Positions 1-7,724 are shown, counted from the stretch's first letter. The stretch is 64,000 nucleotides of DNA from Nocardia blacklockiae (GCF_015477355.1 NZ_JADLRJ010000017.1:1-64000), one strand, 5' to 3'. Notes: a model not told the origin generated them from the letters alone. Numbers and translations are program-made.

Positions 1-126
1 TTCAACAGGGCCAAGCACTGGCGGGCGGTGGCCACGCGCTACGACAAGCTCGCAATCACTTACCGCGCCGGATTCGTCCTGGCCCTGGTCGTCGAATGGC
101 TCAAATTATTGGGAGACACGACCTAG
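1..126 (+). mobile_element. IS5-type transposase, C-terminal fragment (cut by window edge)
   Basis: Frame 1 stays open from the window edge to a TAG at 124-126 and encodes 41 residues containing ATRYDKLAITYR followed by a hydrophobic stretch. This is the typical C-terminal end of the DDE transposases of the IS5 superfamily, where the Tyr-Asp-Lys segment follows the last catalytic Glu. The rest of the element lies outside the window, so I cannot say whether it is intact. I did not find a convincing terminal inverted repeat in the following 125 bases. It marks the start of a stretch with lower GC than the rest of the window. Confidence 0.75.
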
Positions 127-252
127 AAGGCGGCCCGCCTAAGACGGCTTACTAGTCTTGTTCTGCCCGAATGAGGCCGTTAGTTTGGTCAGACGTACCG
201 CTAACCCTTCCAACGGCATAGCAATCACGAGTAATCGACCCGAAGGGTACGA

Positions 253-1131
253 ATGTCTGGCGCCTTCCTAGCGGCGACTGGCGGCGAGGGCAGCACCCCC
301 GGCGTCTCGACCGGCTATTCTACGAATCCGACATGGACCGTGTTGACCACATCGGTGAAGGCCGATAATACGGCTATAATCGTAGGCTTTGTCATACTCT
401 TTATTACAACCGTTGCCATGGGAATTGCCCTGGAACGCTATCGCCGACGACGAGAGCAGGCACTTCTGGATGCAGCCACGACATTGGCAGAAAACTTCAA
501 GTCTTCTCCGAGTACGATGCCGCACACATCGGCTCAGCATGAGGAGGAATCAGCAGAAGTATCGCTCGCGCGACGCCTCGAAGACCAGATAGACGAGGTG
601 ATGCGCAGTCAGGTCGACCTGTACGTCACCCACCTCAACGAAACCTGGAGACAGAACCGCGTGATGCGCTGGATATCTGGCATAAGCATCATACTCGGCG
701 TCCTACTCGTAGTGTTCGGCGTAGCTTGGGCCATGTTTTCGACTATCAACGTAGGAATATTTTCGGCTATCTGTGGAGCAGTTCCCGCAGCGATAGCGAA
801 ACTCGCCTTCAACAGGGCAGAGGCCGCCGAGAGATCGGCTTCAGAAAATTTCGCAGTCCTCAACAAGGCCGTCAGTAGCGCCAATCGCATTCGACAGGCC
901 GTCTCATTGGCATTGAAGCTCAACAGCGCCGACCAACGGGAGTACGTGCTTTCGACCATTGCGTTGTCGATGTCACTTGGCGGCGAACCGGAAACTCAAG
1001 AGTCCTCGATCCTGGAGAAGGCACTCAGCAATCGCCCGTCATTTTCCAAGTCATCTCCGAAACGAAGCGCTTCCAATTCGTCAGCGAACGGTAAGTCCCG
1101 ACAGGGTGTACCCGCTCCAGTACACACCTGA
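253..1131 (+). CDS. Three-helix membrane protein resembling TRADD-N-associated 2TM domain
   Basis: 292 residues. A first hydrophobic helix spans about residues 40-62 and is followed by a basic stretch (YRRRR). A soluble acidic linker (about 65-125) leads to a hairpin of two closely spaced helices at about 139-161 and 166-186. After these comes an amphipathic segment (KLAFNRAEAAERSASENF) and a Ser/Lys-rich tail. The order Leu-Tyr-x-x-His ... helix hairpin ... aromatic Asn/Arg ... Leu-Asn-Lys resembles the membrane domain that accompanies TRADD-N domains in bacterial conflict and cell-death proteins; that assignment is from memory of the family pattern and unverified. No enzyme domain is visible. 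The ATG is preceded by a weak site (gaaggg at 242-247). Codon use is clearly more AT-rich than that of the core genes, and the gene lies between a transposase fragment and a tRNA, which suggests acquisition. It appears to be a single-gene unit. Confidence 0.55.
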   Translation: MSGAFLAATGGEGSTPGVSTGYSTNPTWTVLTTSVKADNTAIIVGFVILFITTVAMGIALERYRRRREQALLDAATTLAENFKSSPSTMPHTSAQHEEESAEVSLARRLEDQIDEVMRSQVDLYVTHLNETWRQNRVMRWISGISIILGVLLVVFGVAWAMFSTINVGIFSAICGAVPAAIAKLAFNRAEAAERSASENFAVLNKAVSSANRIRQAVSLALKLNSADQREYVLSTIALSMSLGGEPETQESSILEKALSNRPSFSKSSPKRSASNSSANGKSRQGVPAPVHT

Positions 1132-1347
1132 TTTCCTCCGATCACTCGCACGTAATCGGCAGGCCCATAGTCATCACCGAAGGAGCGCCATCGAAACCAG
1201 ATGCGGCCGCCACTCGCCGTCTCGAGCCGATAGCGACATTCCGCTTAGCTCACAAGAGCTCAAAGCTGCAGATCATCAACGCTACCAGCAAAGTTGCACT
1301 CCTGCCCGTCGCGTCTGCTAGAGTCTCTCCAGCACCACGGGTGCCCA

Positions 1348-1421
1348 GCCGGTGTAGTTTAGTGGTAGAACATCAGCTTCCCAAGCTGAGAGTGCGGGTT
1401 CGATTCCCGTCACCGGCTCCA
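1348..1421 (+). tRNA. tRNA-Gly (anticodon CCC)
   Basis: A full cloverleaf can be folded. The acceptor stem gccggtg (1348-1354) pairs with caccggc (1411-1417), the D-arm contains agtggtaga, and the anticodon stem tcagc/gctga encloses the loop ttcccaa with CCC at 1380-1382. The T-arm carries ggttcgattcc. The discriminator base is T, and CCA is encoded at 1419-1421. It reads GGG glycine codons. The foreign-looking stretch lies immediately upstream, on the 5' side of the gene. Confidence 0.95.
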
Positions 1422-1559
1422 CGCATCATCTCCGGCCAATAGGTCGACGGATCCGATGATCACCCATCACTGACAACGTGACATAGGCGCTGATGCTTGT
1501 GGAACGCTCCGGCGGGCGAATGGCTCGGGCGCACCGCGCAAGCGGACTACCGTCGAGGG

Positions 1560-2096
1560 GTGAAGCGCACCCAGTGGAAGATTCACGGCGAGAAGCTGAT
1601 CGACGAGAATCGTCATATTCGGCTGTCGACGGTTGAGGTCGAGTTGCCCGACGGCGTGAAGTTCACACAGTACGTTGCGCGTCTGCCGCACTGTGCGATG
1701 ACGCTGGTGCTCAACGAAAATCGTGAAGTGCTGCTGATGTACCGGCACCGATTCATCATCGACAAATGGGTGTGGGAGCTGCCGGGCGGCTATGTCGACG
1801 GGGCCGAGGATGTCGCTGCTGCGGCGGCGCGTGAAGTCGAGGAAGAGACGGGGTGGCGGCCGCGGACGATGGAGCACCTTGTCACCTACCAGCCCGCGAT
1901 CGGCACGCTCGATCATCCACAACAGATCTATCTTGCCCGTGGGGCCGAATCGACCGACATGGTGCCGGATGCCAACGAGGCCGAGGACATCCGTTGGATC
2001 CCGCTCGAGGAAGCGGTCGCAATGATCGATCGCGGCGAAATCGTCGGTGCGGCAACTGTAGTCGCGCTGTATCGGGCGCTCAGTCTTGCCGGATAG
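1560..2096 (+). CDS. Nudix hydrolase
   Basis: 178 residues from the GTG at 1560. A complete Nudix box lies at about residues 77-99: Gly77, Glu83, then REVEEETGW at 91-99, matching Gx5Ex7REUXEEXGU, with the acidic residues that bind catalytic Mg2+. Upstream strands (MTLVLNENREVLLMYRHR) and the sequence WELPGGYVDG are typical of ADP-ribose or ADP-sugar pyrophosphatase-like Nudix proteins. The substrate cannot be told from sequence. The frame is open back to an ATG at 1497, giving 199 residues, but those extra residues do not look like a domain; neither start has a strong ribosome site, so the N-terminus is uncertain. Confidence 0.85.
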   Translation: MKRTQWKIHGEKLIDENRHIRLSTVEVELPDGVKFTQYVARLPHCAMTLVLNENREVLLMYRHRFIIDKWVWELPGGYVDGAEDVAAAAAREVEEETGWRPRTMEHLVTYQPAIGTLDHPQQIYLARGAESTDMVPDANEAEDIRWIPLEEAVAMIDRGEIVGAATVVALYRALSLAG

Positions 2097-2268
2097 TCAG
2101 CTGGCGCACCTGTTGCCGGAAGTCGGCATCCTCCGGCAGCTGCGAATGCGGGTCGAATCGGCGCCGCAGGTCGCGCAGATCGGTGTAGCTGCGCCACGAC
2201 GATAATCCCTCGGCGATGCCCAGTACCCGACATCCCACGCTCACGTACGCTTCGCTGCGTGGGACCAA
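2080..2268 (-). other. Possible small or remnant coding frame
   Basis: A 62-codon minus-strand frame fills the gap between the Nudix and HAD genes and slightly overlaps both. Its second half (WRSYTDLRDLRRRFDP, then LPEDADFRQQ) reads like real protein, with amphipathic and acidic/basic alternation, whereas the first part does not. It could be a genuine small gene or the tail of a decayed one. No ribosome site or family match is recognised. Confidence 0.25.
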
Positions 2269-2963
2269 CGCTTGTCCTGTGGGACGTTGACAACACCATG
2301 ATCGTCAACGGCGGGGTGTCGAAAGATGCCTATGCCGGTGCGTTCGAAGCGCTGACAGGAATGCGAGTGGAACACCGCCCGCGCACCGGCGGGAGCACCG
2401 ATGAACTGATCATGCGGGATCTGGCCGAGCTTCACGGCGTTTCGCTCCCCGCCGAGACGGACCCGATTTTCGACGCCCTGGAACACTCGCTGCGCGACCG
2501 GACAGCGGATCTCGCTGCCCGCGGTCACGCGCTGCCCGGCACCCGAGAGGCCTTGGACGCCCTCGCGCGGGTAGCGGGCGTGGTCCAATCCGTACTGACA
2601 GGCAACATCCGGCCCAACGCCTACAGAAAGCTCGACACCTTCGGCCTAGCGGGGCCTCCGCTGGAGTGGGGCATCGGAGCATTCGGCTCGGACGACCGGG
2701 TCCGCGCCAATCTGGTTGGCATCGCCCAACGACGCGCGGCAGCGGAGCACGGAGTGTCGTTCACCCGCGCCAATACCGTGCTCGTCGGTGACACACCGAA
2801 TGACGTGCGAGCCGGGCTCGAAGGCGGCGCGAAGGTGGTGGCTGTCGCGACCGGCAGCGACCGTGCAGATGTTCTCGCCGAGGTCGGAGCCGATATCGTT
2901 CTTCCTTCTTTGGAGGACACGGCCGCATTCCTGGTGGCGTTCAAACAGGTGCTGGAGGCTTGA
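2259..2963 (+). CDS. HAD-superfamily phosphatase (phosphoglycolate phosphatase-like)
   Basis: 234 residues from the GTG at 2259. Motif I is WDVDNT at residues 8-13 (nucleophile Asp9, acid/base Asp11). Motif II is the Thr in LTGN at about 115, and motif IV is GDTPNDV at about 177-183. Between motif I and II lies a four-helix cap typical of subfamily I phosphatases such as phosphoglycolate phosphatase or beta-phosphoglucomutase-like enzymes. It should be a cytosolic Mg2+-dependent phosphatase on a small phosphorylated metabolite; the substrate is not predictable. Its 3' end overlaps the end of the convergent XRE gene by 23 bases. Confidence 0.85.
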   Translation: MGPTLVLWDVDNTMIVNGGVSKDAYAGAFEALTGMRVEHRPRTGGSTDELIMRDLAELHGVSLPAETDPIFDALEHSLRDRTADLAARGHALPGTREALDALARVAGVVQSVLTGNIRPNAYRKLDTFGLAGPPLEWGIGAFGSDDRVRANLVGIAQRRAAAEHGVSFTRANTVLVGDTPNDVRAGLEGGAKVVAVATGSDRADVLAEVGADIVLPSLEDTAAFLVAFKQVLEA

Positions 2964-3747
2964 AGTTCGCCTCCGAAAACTTGCTCCAGAACATCGATTC
3001 CGTAATCGGCGAGGCCGTTTCCCGCACTCGCTCGAAGCTACGGACGTACATGTCGAAGAAGTCGCCGCCGTGGATGCGCCGAAGGTGGAGCACCGGGGCC
3101 ATGTACCCATAGGTTCCGTAGACGTGCTGATTCACAAGCATCTGGTCGTCGTACCGGAATATGGAGTTGTACAGGCAGGTTCGGTGCAGGAGAAATTCGA
3201 CGCCAGGCACCTCTACCAACGGACTGTAGTACGTGAGCGCCATTCGAATGCGCGCGGGAATCGCCTCGTACAGTCTCTCCTCTTCACCGCGGAGGGCCAT
3301 CTCCGGCGCGTCCGGATCGCCGAGGAGGATGCGCACATCGACGCCGTTCTCGGCCTTCTCTCGGATCAACTCGATCGACTCCGGGTTCTGCTCCGGCAGG
3401 AACAAGCTGGCATTGGCGAAGAGCCAGAGTTCGGATTGCGTGCCGGCCAGCAGGTCGAGCCACAACCGCCGCGGTGTGTCGGCCCGGTGCGGGTACATGT
3501 CGACGATCTCCATCTGCGCGGCCTGCTTCGTCGGCAGATCCATTTCCGGCCAGAGGAATCCGACCGCTACGCCTAGTTCGGCTGCGGCGACGTGGGCCGC
3601 CGTCCGCCGAGGAACGACTCCCCTGCTGACCCAGCGTTGAACGCTCTTCGGATCGAGACCTACCCGTTCGGCCAATGCGTCGACAGTGACGCCCGCGTCT
3701 GCGATCGCGGCGCGCAAACGTTCATTCGGAGCTGAATGCAACGACAT
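2941..3747 (-). CDS. XRE-type regulator with DUF5919/PLD-like C-terminal domain
   Basis: 268 residues from the ATG at 3747. Residues about 10-56 form an XRE helix-turn-helix (LAERVGLDPKSVQRWVSRG). The C-terminal 190 residues match the actinobacterial type usually labelled DUF5919, with a phospholipase-D-like fold; the run YDDQMLVNQHVYG is its signature. No pair of HxK motifs is visible, so a catalytic PLD is unlikely and the domain probably senses a ligand. An upstream ATG at 3789 would extend the protein by translating the repeated gggacgtt operator-like DNA, so I rejected it. The gene is divergent from the small-gene run beginning at 3934 and may control it and itself (inference). Confidence 0.75.
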   Translation of the reverse strand: MSLHSAPNERLRAAIADAGVTVDALAERVGLDPKSVQRWVSRGVVPRRTAAHVAAAELGVAVGFLWPEMDLPTKQAAQMEIVDMYPHRADTPRRLWLDLLAGTQSELWLFANASLFLPEQNPESIELIREKAENGVDVRILLGDPDAPEMALRGEEERLYEAIPARIRMALTYYSPLVEVPGVEFLLHRTCLYNSIFRYDDQMLVNQHVYGTYGYMAPVLHLRRIHGGDFFDMYVRSFERVRETASPITESMFWSKFSEANFKPPAPV

Positions 3748-3760
3748 CGCCGTTCCTTCA

Positions 3761-3808
3761 GGGACGTTCGGGACGTTTGGGTTACACACTAACGCCCCGC
3801 AACGTCCC
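3761..3808. promoter_or_regulatory. Candidate operator cluster between XRE gene and small-gene operon
   Basis: gggacgtt occurs twice in direct orientation (3761-3768 and 3770-3777) and once inverted as aacgtccc (3801-3808). Between them lies an imperfect dyad, gggtta-cacac-taacgccc. The cluster sits 14 bases upstream of the XRE start and 126 bases before the first divergent gene, which suits autoregulation by the XRE protein. Confidence 0.45.
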
Positions 3809-3933
3809 GGCTATGCGGTTCCGGAGGAGCCTCGTGAAAAGAGACCATCAGCAGGATTACGCCACTCGGCGTCTTCGGCCCTTCGCCGCTGCGCGAGTGC
3901 ACCACACCCCAATCACACGAGGCGGACATCCAC

Positions 3934-4098
3934 ATGGAGACGGAAGTAACCACGCATCGAATCGCGATCCCCTGCCAGCGCATCGACGGCATCGACCGGC
4001 TCGTCTGCGAGCGCGTCCTGATCATCACTGTCGAGGGCGAGCGAGTCCTCGAGCGCGCCGGTCTGCATGCGGCGTTCTGTGCTGTGGACGCGGGATGA
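3934..4098 (+). CDS. Small protein of unknown function (54 aa), first gene of the run
   Basis: 54 residues from the ATG at 3934, beginning METEVTTHRIAIPCQRIDG. It has no signal peptide or membrane helix and carries three Cys residues. The stop overlaps the next start as ATGA at 4095-4098, so translation is likely coupled. A purine-rich site (gaggcgg) lies about 10 bases upstream. I do not recognise the family. The coupling is the main evidence that it is real. Confidence 0.5.
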   Translation: METEVTTHRIAIPCQRIDGIDRLVCERVLIITVEGERVLERAGLHAAFCAVDAG

Positions 4099-4394
4099 GG
4101 ATCGAACCGGCCGCGCTGATCGGGCTCGATCCCGCCCAGTCCGGGAAGGCGCGGCAACTGCACGAGAAGCAACTCGTCCGGCTCGCCGAGCGGCTCGGAT
4201 ACGAAGCTGTCGAGCCGATCGTTGTGCTGCCGATGGACACGGCCCGGTTGCTCGACCGGATCCGCGAAGACGACGTCGACGCGCTGATCGTGCCCAGTCT
4301 CGACCACCACGTCGACCTCCGCACAGTCGTCCCGGTGTGCGACGTCATCACGATGTATCCGGAGGGCACCTACCAGCGGCGCGAGCAGCCATGA
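4095..4394 (+). CDS. Small protein with tentative resolvase-like fold (99 aa)
   Basis: 99 residues from the ATG at 4095, which overlaps the previous stop (ATGA). The pattern is alternating alpha/beta: HEKQLVRLAERLGYEAVEPI, then RLLDRIREDDVDALIVPSLDH, and CDVITMYPEGTY. This looks like the second half of a serine-recombinase N-terminal domain (helix, then Asp-Ala-Leu-Ile-Val-Pro strand, then Asp-His), but there is no catalytic Ser near the N-terminus. A DNA-cleaving function is therefore unlikely. The frame is also open upstream to 3777, but that part overlaps the preceding gene and lacks a ribosome site. The next gene starts in the ATGA at 4391. Confidence 0.55.
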   Translation: MRIEPAALIGLDPAQSGKARQLHEKQLVRLAERLGYEAVEPIVVLPMDTARLLDRIREDDVDALIVPSLDHHVDLRTVVPVCDVITMYPEGTYQRREQP

Positions 4395-4747
4395 GCAACA
4401 CCGTGCTGGTCTGGTTGGTCGTGGGTGTCGTCGTGATCTGCCTCGGCGTCGCCGCGCTGATCGTCGGGGGCGACATCTTCCCTCCGCGCGACGAGATGCG
4501 CGACGCCACCACACGTTCCGATGCACAGCACACCAAGCGGCAGAACATCGCACCGGGACAACAGAACTCGTGGATTCCGCCCTGGACGCATGCCGCGCCA
4601 CCGCGGCCATTCACGGTCGACGCCGCGCATCGTGTGACACAGCAGCACCGCGGCTGTCTGCGCGACGAGTGTCCGCGCAAGCGGGCGGCGTGGCAGACGC
4701 TCGTGGAGGCGCGCCGTGTGACGCCGGATTCTGGGCGGGAGTTCTGA
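4391..4747 (+). CDS. Small single-pass membrane protein with CxxxxC motif
   Basis: 118 residues from the ATG at 4391, overlapping the preceding stop by four bases. One transmembrane helix lies at residues about 5-27 (VWLVVGVVVICLGVAALIVG). A proline-rich linker follows. The C-terminal segment HRGCLRDECPRKRAAW has two Cys four residues apart beside a His and basic residues, a pattern I recall from small actinobacterial proteins carried by mobile or accessory clusters; a metal site is possible. Function unknown. The gene is translationally coupled to the two before it. Confidence 0.6.
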   Translation: MSNTVLVWLVVGVVVICLGVAALIVGGDIFPPRDEMRDATTRSDAQHTKRQNIAPGQQNSWIPPWTHAAPPRPFTVDAAHRVTQQHRGCLRDECPRKRAAWQTLVEARRVTPDSGREF

Positions 4748-4832
4748 AGTGGCCAGCCAGCTGGTTGCCCTGCTGAGCGTGGTGCAGACGCAGGGAAACC
4801 GTTGTCCTACAAGAAGAACAGGGAGGAACGCG

Positions 4833-5282
4833 ATGGAGATCACGACGAAGGGGCTGTTAGCCGCCATCGTCGGTGTGGCGTTGATAGCGCCCGCGATGGC
4901 GGCCGCAATGCCGCCCGCCGCACCGGTCGCCACGCAGTCTTGCGGGTTCGAGTTCACGTGGACACGGCCGACCGTGCTTCCGCCCCAGGTTGTGGCACGC
5001 GGCGTCGCCCAATGCACCGTGCCTCCGGAGGAGCACATCGCCGTACTGAAGCTGGAATTCCGGCCGGCGGGAGGTTCGCGGTGGGAGGTGGCATCCGCCG
5101 CAGCGCCCAACAGGACGATCCCCGCATCCGATGCCCGATACGAGGTGTCGGTGCCGTGCTATGCCGGATCCTGGCGCGCCGCGGTAGAGATTTGGGGCAG
5201 TATCCAAGGCAGCCCGTTCACGTTCAGCGACCGGTCCGGTTCGGTCGACGTTCCGCCCAGCGCCTGCGCGCCCCGAGGATAG
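4833..5282 (+). CDS. Secreted protein of unknown function
   Basis: 149 residues from the ATG at 4833, chosen because gggagg at 4821-4826 is correctly spaced; an upstream start at 4749 would mask the signal peptide. A classical signal peptide (GLLAAIVGVALIAPAMA) ends near residue 23. The mature part has Cys residues in FEFTW- and VPCYAGSW-type contexts (QSCGF, AQCTV, VPCYA, SACAP), suggesting two disulfides in a beta-rich immunoglobulin-like fold. No catalytic motif is seen. It follows the small-gene run by 85 bases and may be co-transcribed. Confidence 0.7.
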   Translation: MEITTKGLLAAIVGVALIAPAMAAAMPPAAPVATQSCGFEFTWTRPTVLPPQVVARGVAQCTVPPEEHIAVLKLEFRPAGGSRWEVASAAAPNRTIPASDARYEVSVPCYAGSWRAAVEIWGSIQGSPFTFSDRSGSVDVPPSACAPRG

Positions 5283-5289
5283 GAGACTC

Positions 5290-5475
5290 ATGGCATCCGA
5301 TCTGGCCACGTCGCGAGAATTGCGCGACGACCTCCAGGCCATCACCGAGCGGGCCGCGGCCCTGGTCGGTGCCGACCATCCGGCCGTGGCGAAGTTGCTG
5401 CAGGCAGCCGACGAGCTGGCGCGCGCGGCACTCGCTGACAGGCCACGTACGTACGGCGAGCTGCCAGACGACTGA
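5290..5475 (+). CDS. Small helical cytosolic protein (61 aa)
   Basis: 61 residues from the ATG at 5290, only seven bases after the preceding stop and with aggag just upstream. The sequence is almost entirely helical and alanine-rich (LRDDLQAITERAAALVG, then VAKLLQAADELARAALAD). It has no signal or membrane segment. It looks like a helical-hairpin partner protein. No family recognised. A GC-rich hairpin 15 bases after the stop may end the transcript. Confidence 0.55.
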   Translation: MASDLATSRELRDDLQAITERAAALVGADHPAVAKLLQAADELARAALADRPRTYGELPDD

Positions 5476-5489
5476 ACGAGAAATGGCGT

Positions 5490-5513
5490 CCCGGTCCTGA
5501 GTAACGGGCCGGG
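5490..5513 (+). terminator. GC-rich hairpin after the small-gene run
   Basis: cccggtcc pairs with gggccggg (one G-U pair) around the 8-base loop tgagtaac. There is no T-tract, so termination is only plausible. Confidence 0.35.
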
Positions 5514-5820
5514 GCGGGCATGTATGGAAGCTGCTCACTGGGGTCCGACCGCCGCAGCGGTTCGGGGTATGCGAGAGGTGCGATTCGCGCAGATTTGTTG
5601 CATGAGGTACGAAGCGGCTGAGTAGGTTTCGATCTCGCCGTGTAGTTTCGACCACCTCCGCAAGGAGGCAAGTTCATCGCCCGCCGGGCGGGCAGATCTT
5701 CTTCGACCATGTGGAAGGGCTTGACCGCGATGATGGTTGATCGGGATGACGTGCTGCGAGAATCGGGGATCGGCCGGAACGGGCACCGAATGCTGCAGGC
5801 GCACCGGTAGATTCCGTGTT
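5514..5820. other. Intergenic stretch without recognised gene
   Basis: About 300 bases lie between the hairpin and the start chosen at 5821. Open frames here have neither ribosome sites nor protein-like composition. It presumably holds the promoter of the gene at 5821. I see no repeats or RNA genes. Confidence 0.4.
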
Positions 5821-6357
5821 GTGACCGCTGTCTACAGTGCCTTGATCGCAGTTTCCGGCACCTTGCTCGGGTCTATTCTCACTTTCGTCTTTCAGCAGAG
5901 GACTGCGGATCGTAATGCGCTGAACGGGTTCGCGGAGCAGTTGCGTCGGGATCGGCTGGAGGCGTTTCACGCGTTCAGTGTGGCGGCGAGCAAGTTTCGT
6001 CACGCTCAGATCGAGCGCTGGTATCTCATCCATGAGAATGCCGAGAGCAGTCCTGAACAACTGGACGAGGCCAAGCGCCAAAGCTACCGTTTGCGTACAG
6101 AACTCAAGGAAGTGCTGTTGCGGGTTGAGTTGGTCGCGCTCGAGCCGCGTCTGCGCGAGCTGGGTACTGCCGTGGTCGATGCCATCCGGCCGATCCACCG
6201 TCCCGCCACCCATGCAGAGCACGCCGCGCTGTCGGACGAAGCAGCCGGGGCCATACGCGCATTCGTTCGTCATGCCGCGGATGAAGTGCAGTCTGCACCC
6301 AGTATTTCCCGTAGCCGCGCCCCTCGTGACGCGAAGGCGGTCCGAATCAGGGCGTAG
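5821..6357 (+). CDS. Membrane-anchored coiled protein of unknown function
   Basis: 178 residues from the GTG at 5821. An N-terminal transmembrane helix (SALIAVSGTLLGSILTFVF) is followed at once by QQRTADR and then a long charged helical hairpin. This architecture (N-terminal anchor then a cytoplasmic coiled region) is widespread in actinobacteria as uncharacterised proteins. The frame is open to an ATG at 5737, but the extra part is not protein-like and would place a Cys-rich stretch before the anchor. No strong ribosome site is seen. The 3' end overlaps the convergent gene by 11 bases. Confidence 0.55.
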   Translation: MTAVYSALIAVSGTLLGSILTFVFQQRTADRNALNGFAEQLRRDRLEAFHAFSVAASKFRHAQIERWYLIHENAESSPEQLDEAKRQSYRLRTELKEVLLRVELVALEPRLRELGTAVVDAIRPIHRPATHAEHAALSDEAAGAIRAFVRHAADEVQSAPSISRSRAPRDAKAVRIRA

Positions 6358-7534
6358 GCGCCCAATCTTCCAGGTAGGCACGGTAGGTGCCGAAGGGGAG
6401 GGTGGCGTCGTAGACCAGTTCACCGGCCGGGGTGAATTCGGAGATGTGGGGGGCCATGCCCCAGCCGACGAAAGTGTTGCTGTTGGGGAGGGCCTGGGCG
6501 CCGCCCATGGCGAAGGCGGTGAGGGCCTCGGGGTGAGTTTGGTTGCGGGACAATGTGGCTCGGTGGGTGGGGAAATCGAGGTGGATCCATTGGATGCTGG
6601 AGGGGCCGAAGGTGGATTTGCCGTTGGAGTTGTTGTTGAACAGGCGGAGGGTGGTGGGGTCGGCGAATTCGGCGTCGTGCTGGAAGGCGAATTGGATGCC
6701 GGGGTCGAGGTCGAAATCCGAACGGCTGCCGCCGATCTGCCAGTTGATCGTGCCGGTGTGGATGTCCACGTCGTAGATCGTGGAGGTGTTGCGCATGGAG
6801 ATCACGAGGTTGCCGGCGGGGTCGAGGCTGATCGAATTGATGTGGTACGGGTCGTAGACGCGGGTGCCGGGTAGTAGGCCGGGCTCGGTGGTGTCGGTGA
6901 GTGGTACGTGCTCGGCGGCGCTCCAGCGCAACAGCACTCGTTTGGTGGCGACGTCGATCACCGAGGCGGTCGAGTCGTACATCCGGGCGTCGGGCGGGCC
7001 GCCGATCGCGGTCAGGTCCGCGGTGATCTCGCGGTAGGAGGTGATCAGCGCGCGCCCGTCGGCGGTCAGGCGGAATTCGTGCACGTCGCTGGGATCGTCA
7101 CCGGCAGTGAGGGTTTCGAGGACGCGGCCGTGCTCGTCGGCGATGTAGTCGACGCCGGAGCCGTGCCCGCCGACGGTGCTGCCCTGCCACCAGGTCAGCA
7201 CCCGCCTGCCCTGATAGGTCTGGGTGCGGAAGTTCGACACGTCCTGGCCGGGCGGCGGGGTGTAGCGCCAGAGTTCGCGACCCGACTTGTCCAGCACGAT
7301 GTTCGCGGGCGCGGTGGCCGGCAGACCGGCCAGCGCGGGCGCGAGACCGGGAACCAGGGCGGCCGCGCTCACGCCGCTCGAGTAGTAGACGTACCCCGGG
7401 CTGCCCGCGGGGCTGTTCACCGCGACGGTGTAGGTCGGCGTGCCCACCGGCAGCGTCGGCAGCGCGGCCGCGGTGCCCGGCAGCGCCGCGGCGACGCCGA
7501 GCGCCACCACCACAGCGATCGTGGTCTTGAACAT
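6347..7534 (-). CDS. Secreted arylsulfotransferase (ASST)-like protein
   Basis: 395 residues from the ATG at 7534. A signal peptide (VVVALGVAAALPGTAAA) ends near residue 24. The mature protein has repeated four-stranded blade patterns, with DPYHINSISLDPAGNL, NWQIGG and FQHDAEF at about residues 227-290. These match the arylsulfotransferase (ASST) beta-propeller families, in which His residues of such motifs sit in the central active site. The known reaction type is transfer of sulfate between aryl esters and phenols, but the actinobacterial members are biochemically uncharacterised as far as I know. The protein should act outside the membrane. It is a single gene facing the cluster at 7725. 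Confidence 0.75.
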   Translation of the reverse strand: MFKTTIAVVVALGVAAALPGTAAALPTLPVGTPTYTVAVNSPAGSPGYVYYSSGVSAAALVPGLAPALAGLPATAPANIVLDKSGRELWRYTPPPGQDVSNFRTQTYQGRRVLTWWQGSTVGGHGSGVDYIADEHGRVLETLTAGDDPSDVHEFRLTADGRALITSYREITADLTAIGGPPDARMYDSTASVIDVATKRVLLRWSAAEHVPLTDTTEPGLLPGTRVYDPYHINSISLDPAGNLVISMRNTSTIYDVDIHTGTINWQIGGSRSDFDLDPGIQFAFQHDAEFADPTTLRLFNNNSNGKSTFGPSSIQWIHLDFPTHRATLSRNQTHPEALTAFAMGGAQALPNSNTFVGWGMAPHISEFTPAGELVYDATLPFGTYRAYLEDWAPTP

Positions 7535-7724
7535 CGGACTCCTTAGCGAACGTCACTAACTTCCGGCAGCGTACACGCGCTTTTCGCGGACGCCGGATGA
7601 CTGGAGGGGCCCGAATTCGATTCTCCGGCCGACGGCCTCGACCGCGCTAGCATCGTGGGAACAGGACGCCGACTGACCAGTCGGCGACTCGACCGCCGCA
7701 CCGAAGGGTTTGGGGGATATCGGG

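Noticed and set aside
4095-4747. Toxin-antitoxin pair
   Set aside because: Small coupled genes suggest it, but neither product has a toxin or antitoxin motif and one is a membrane protein.
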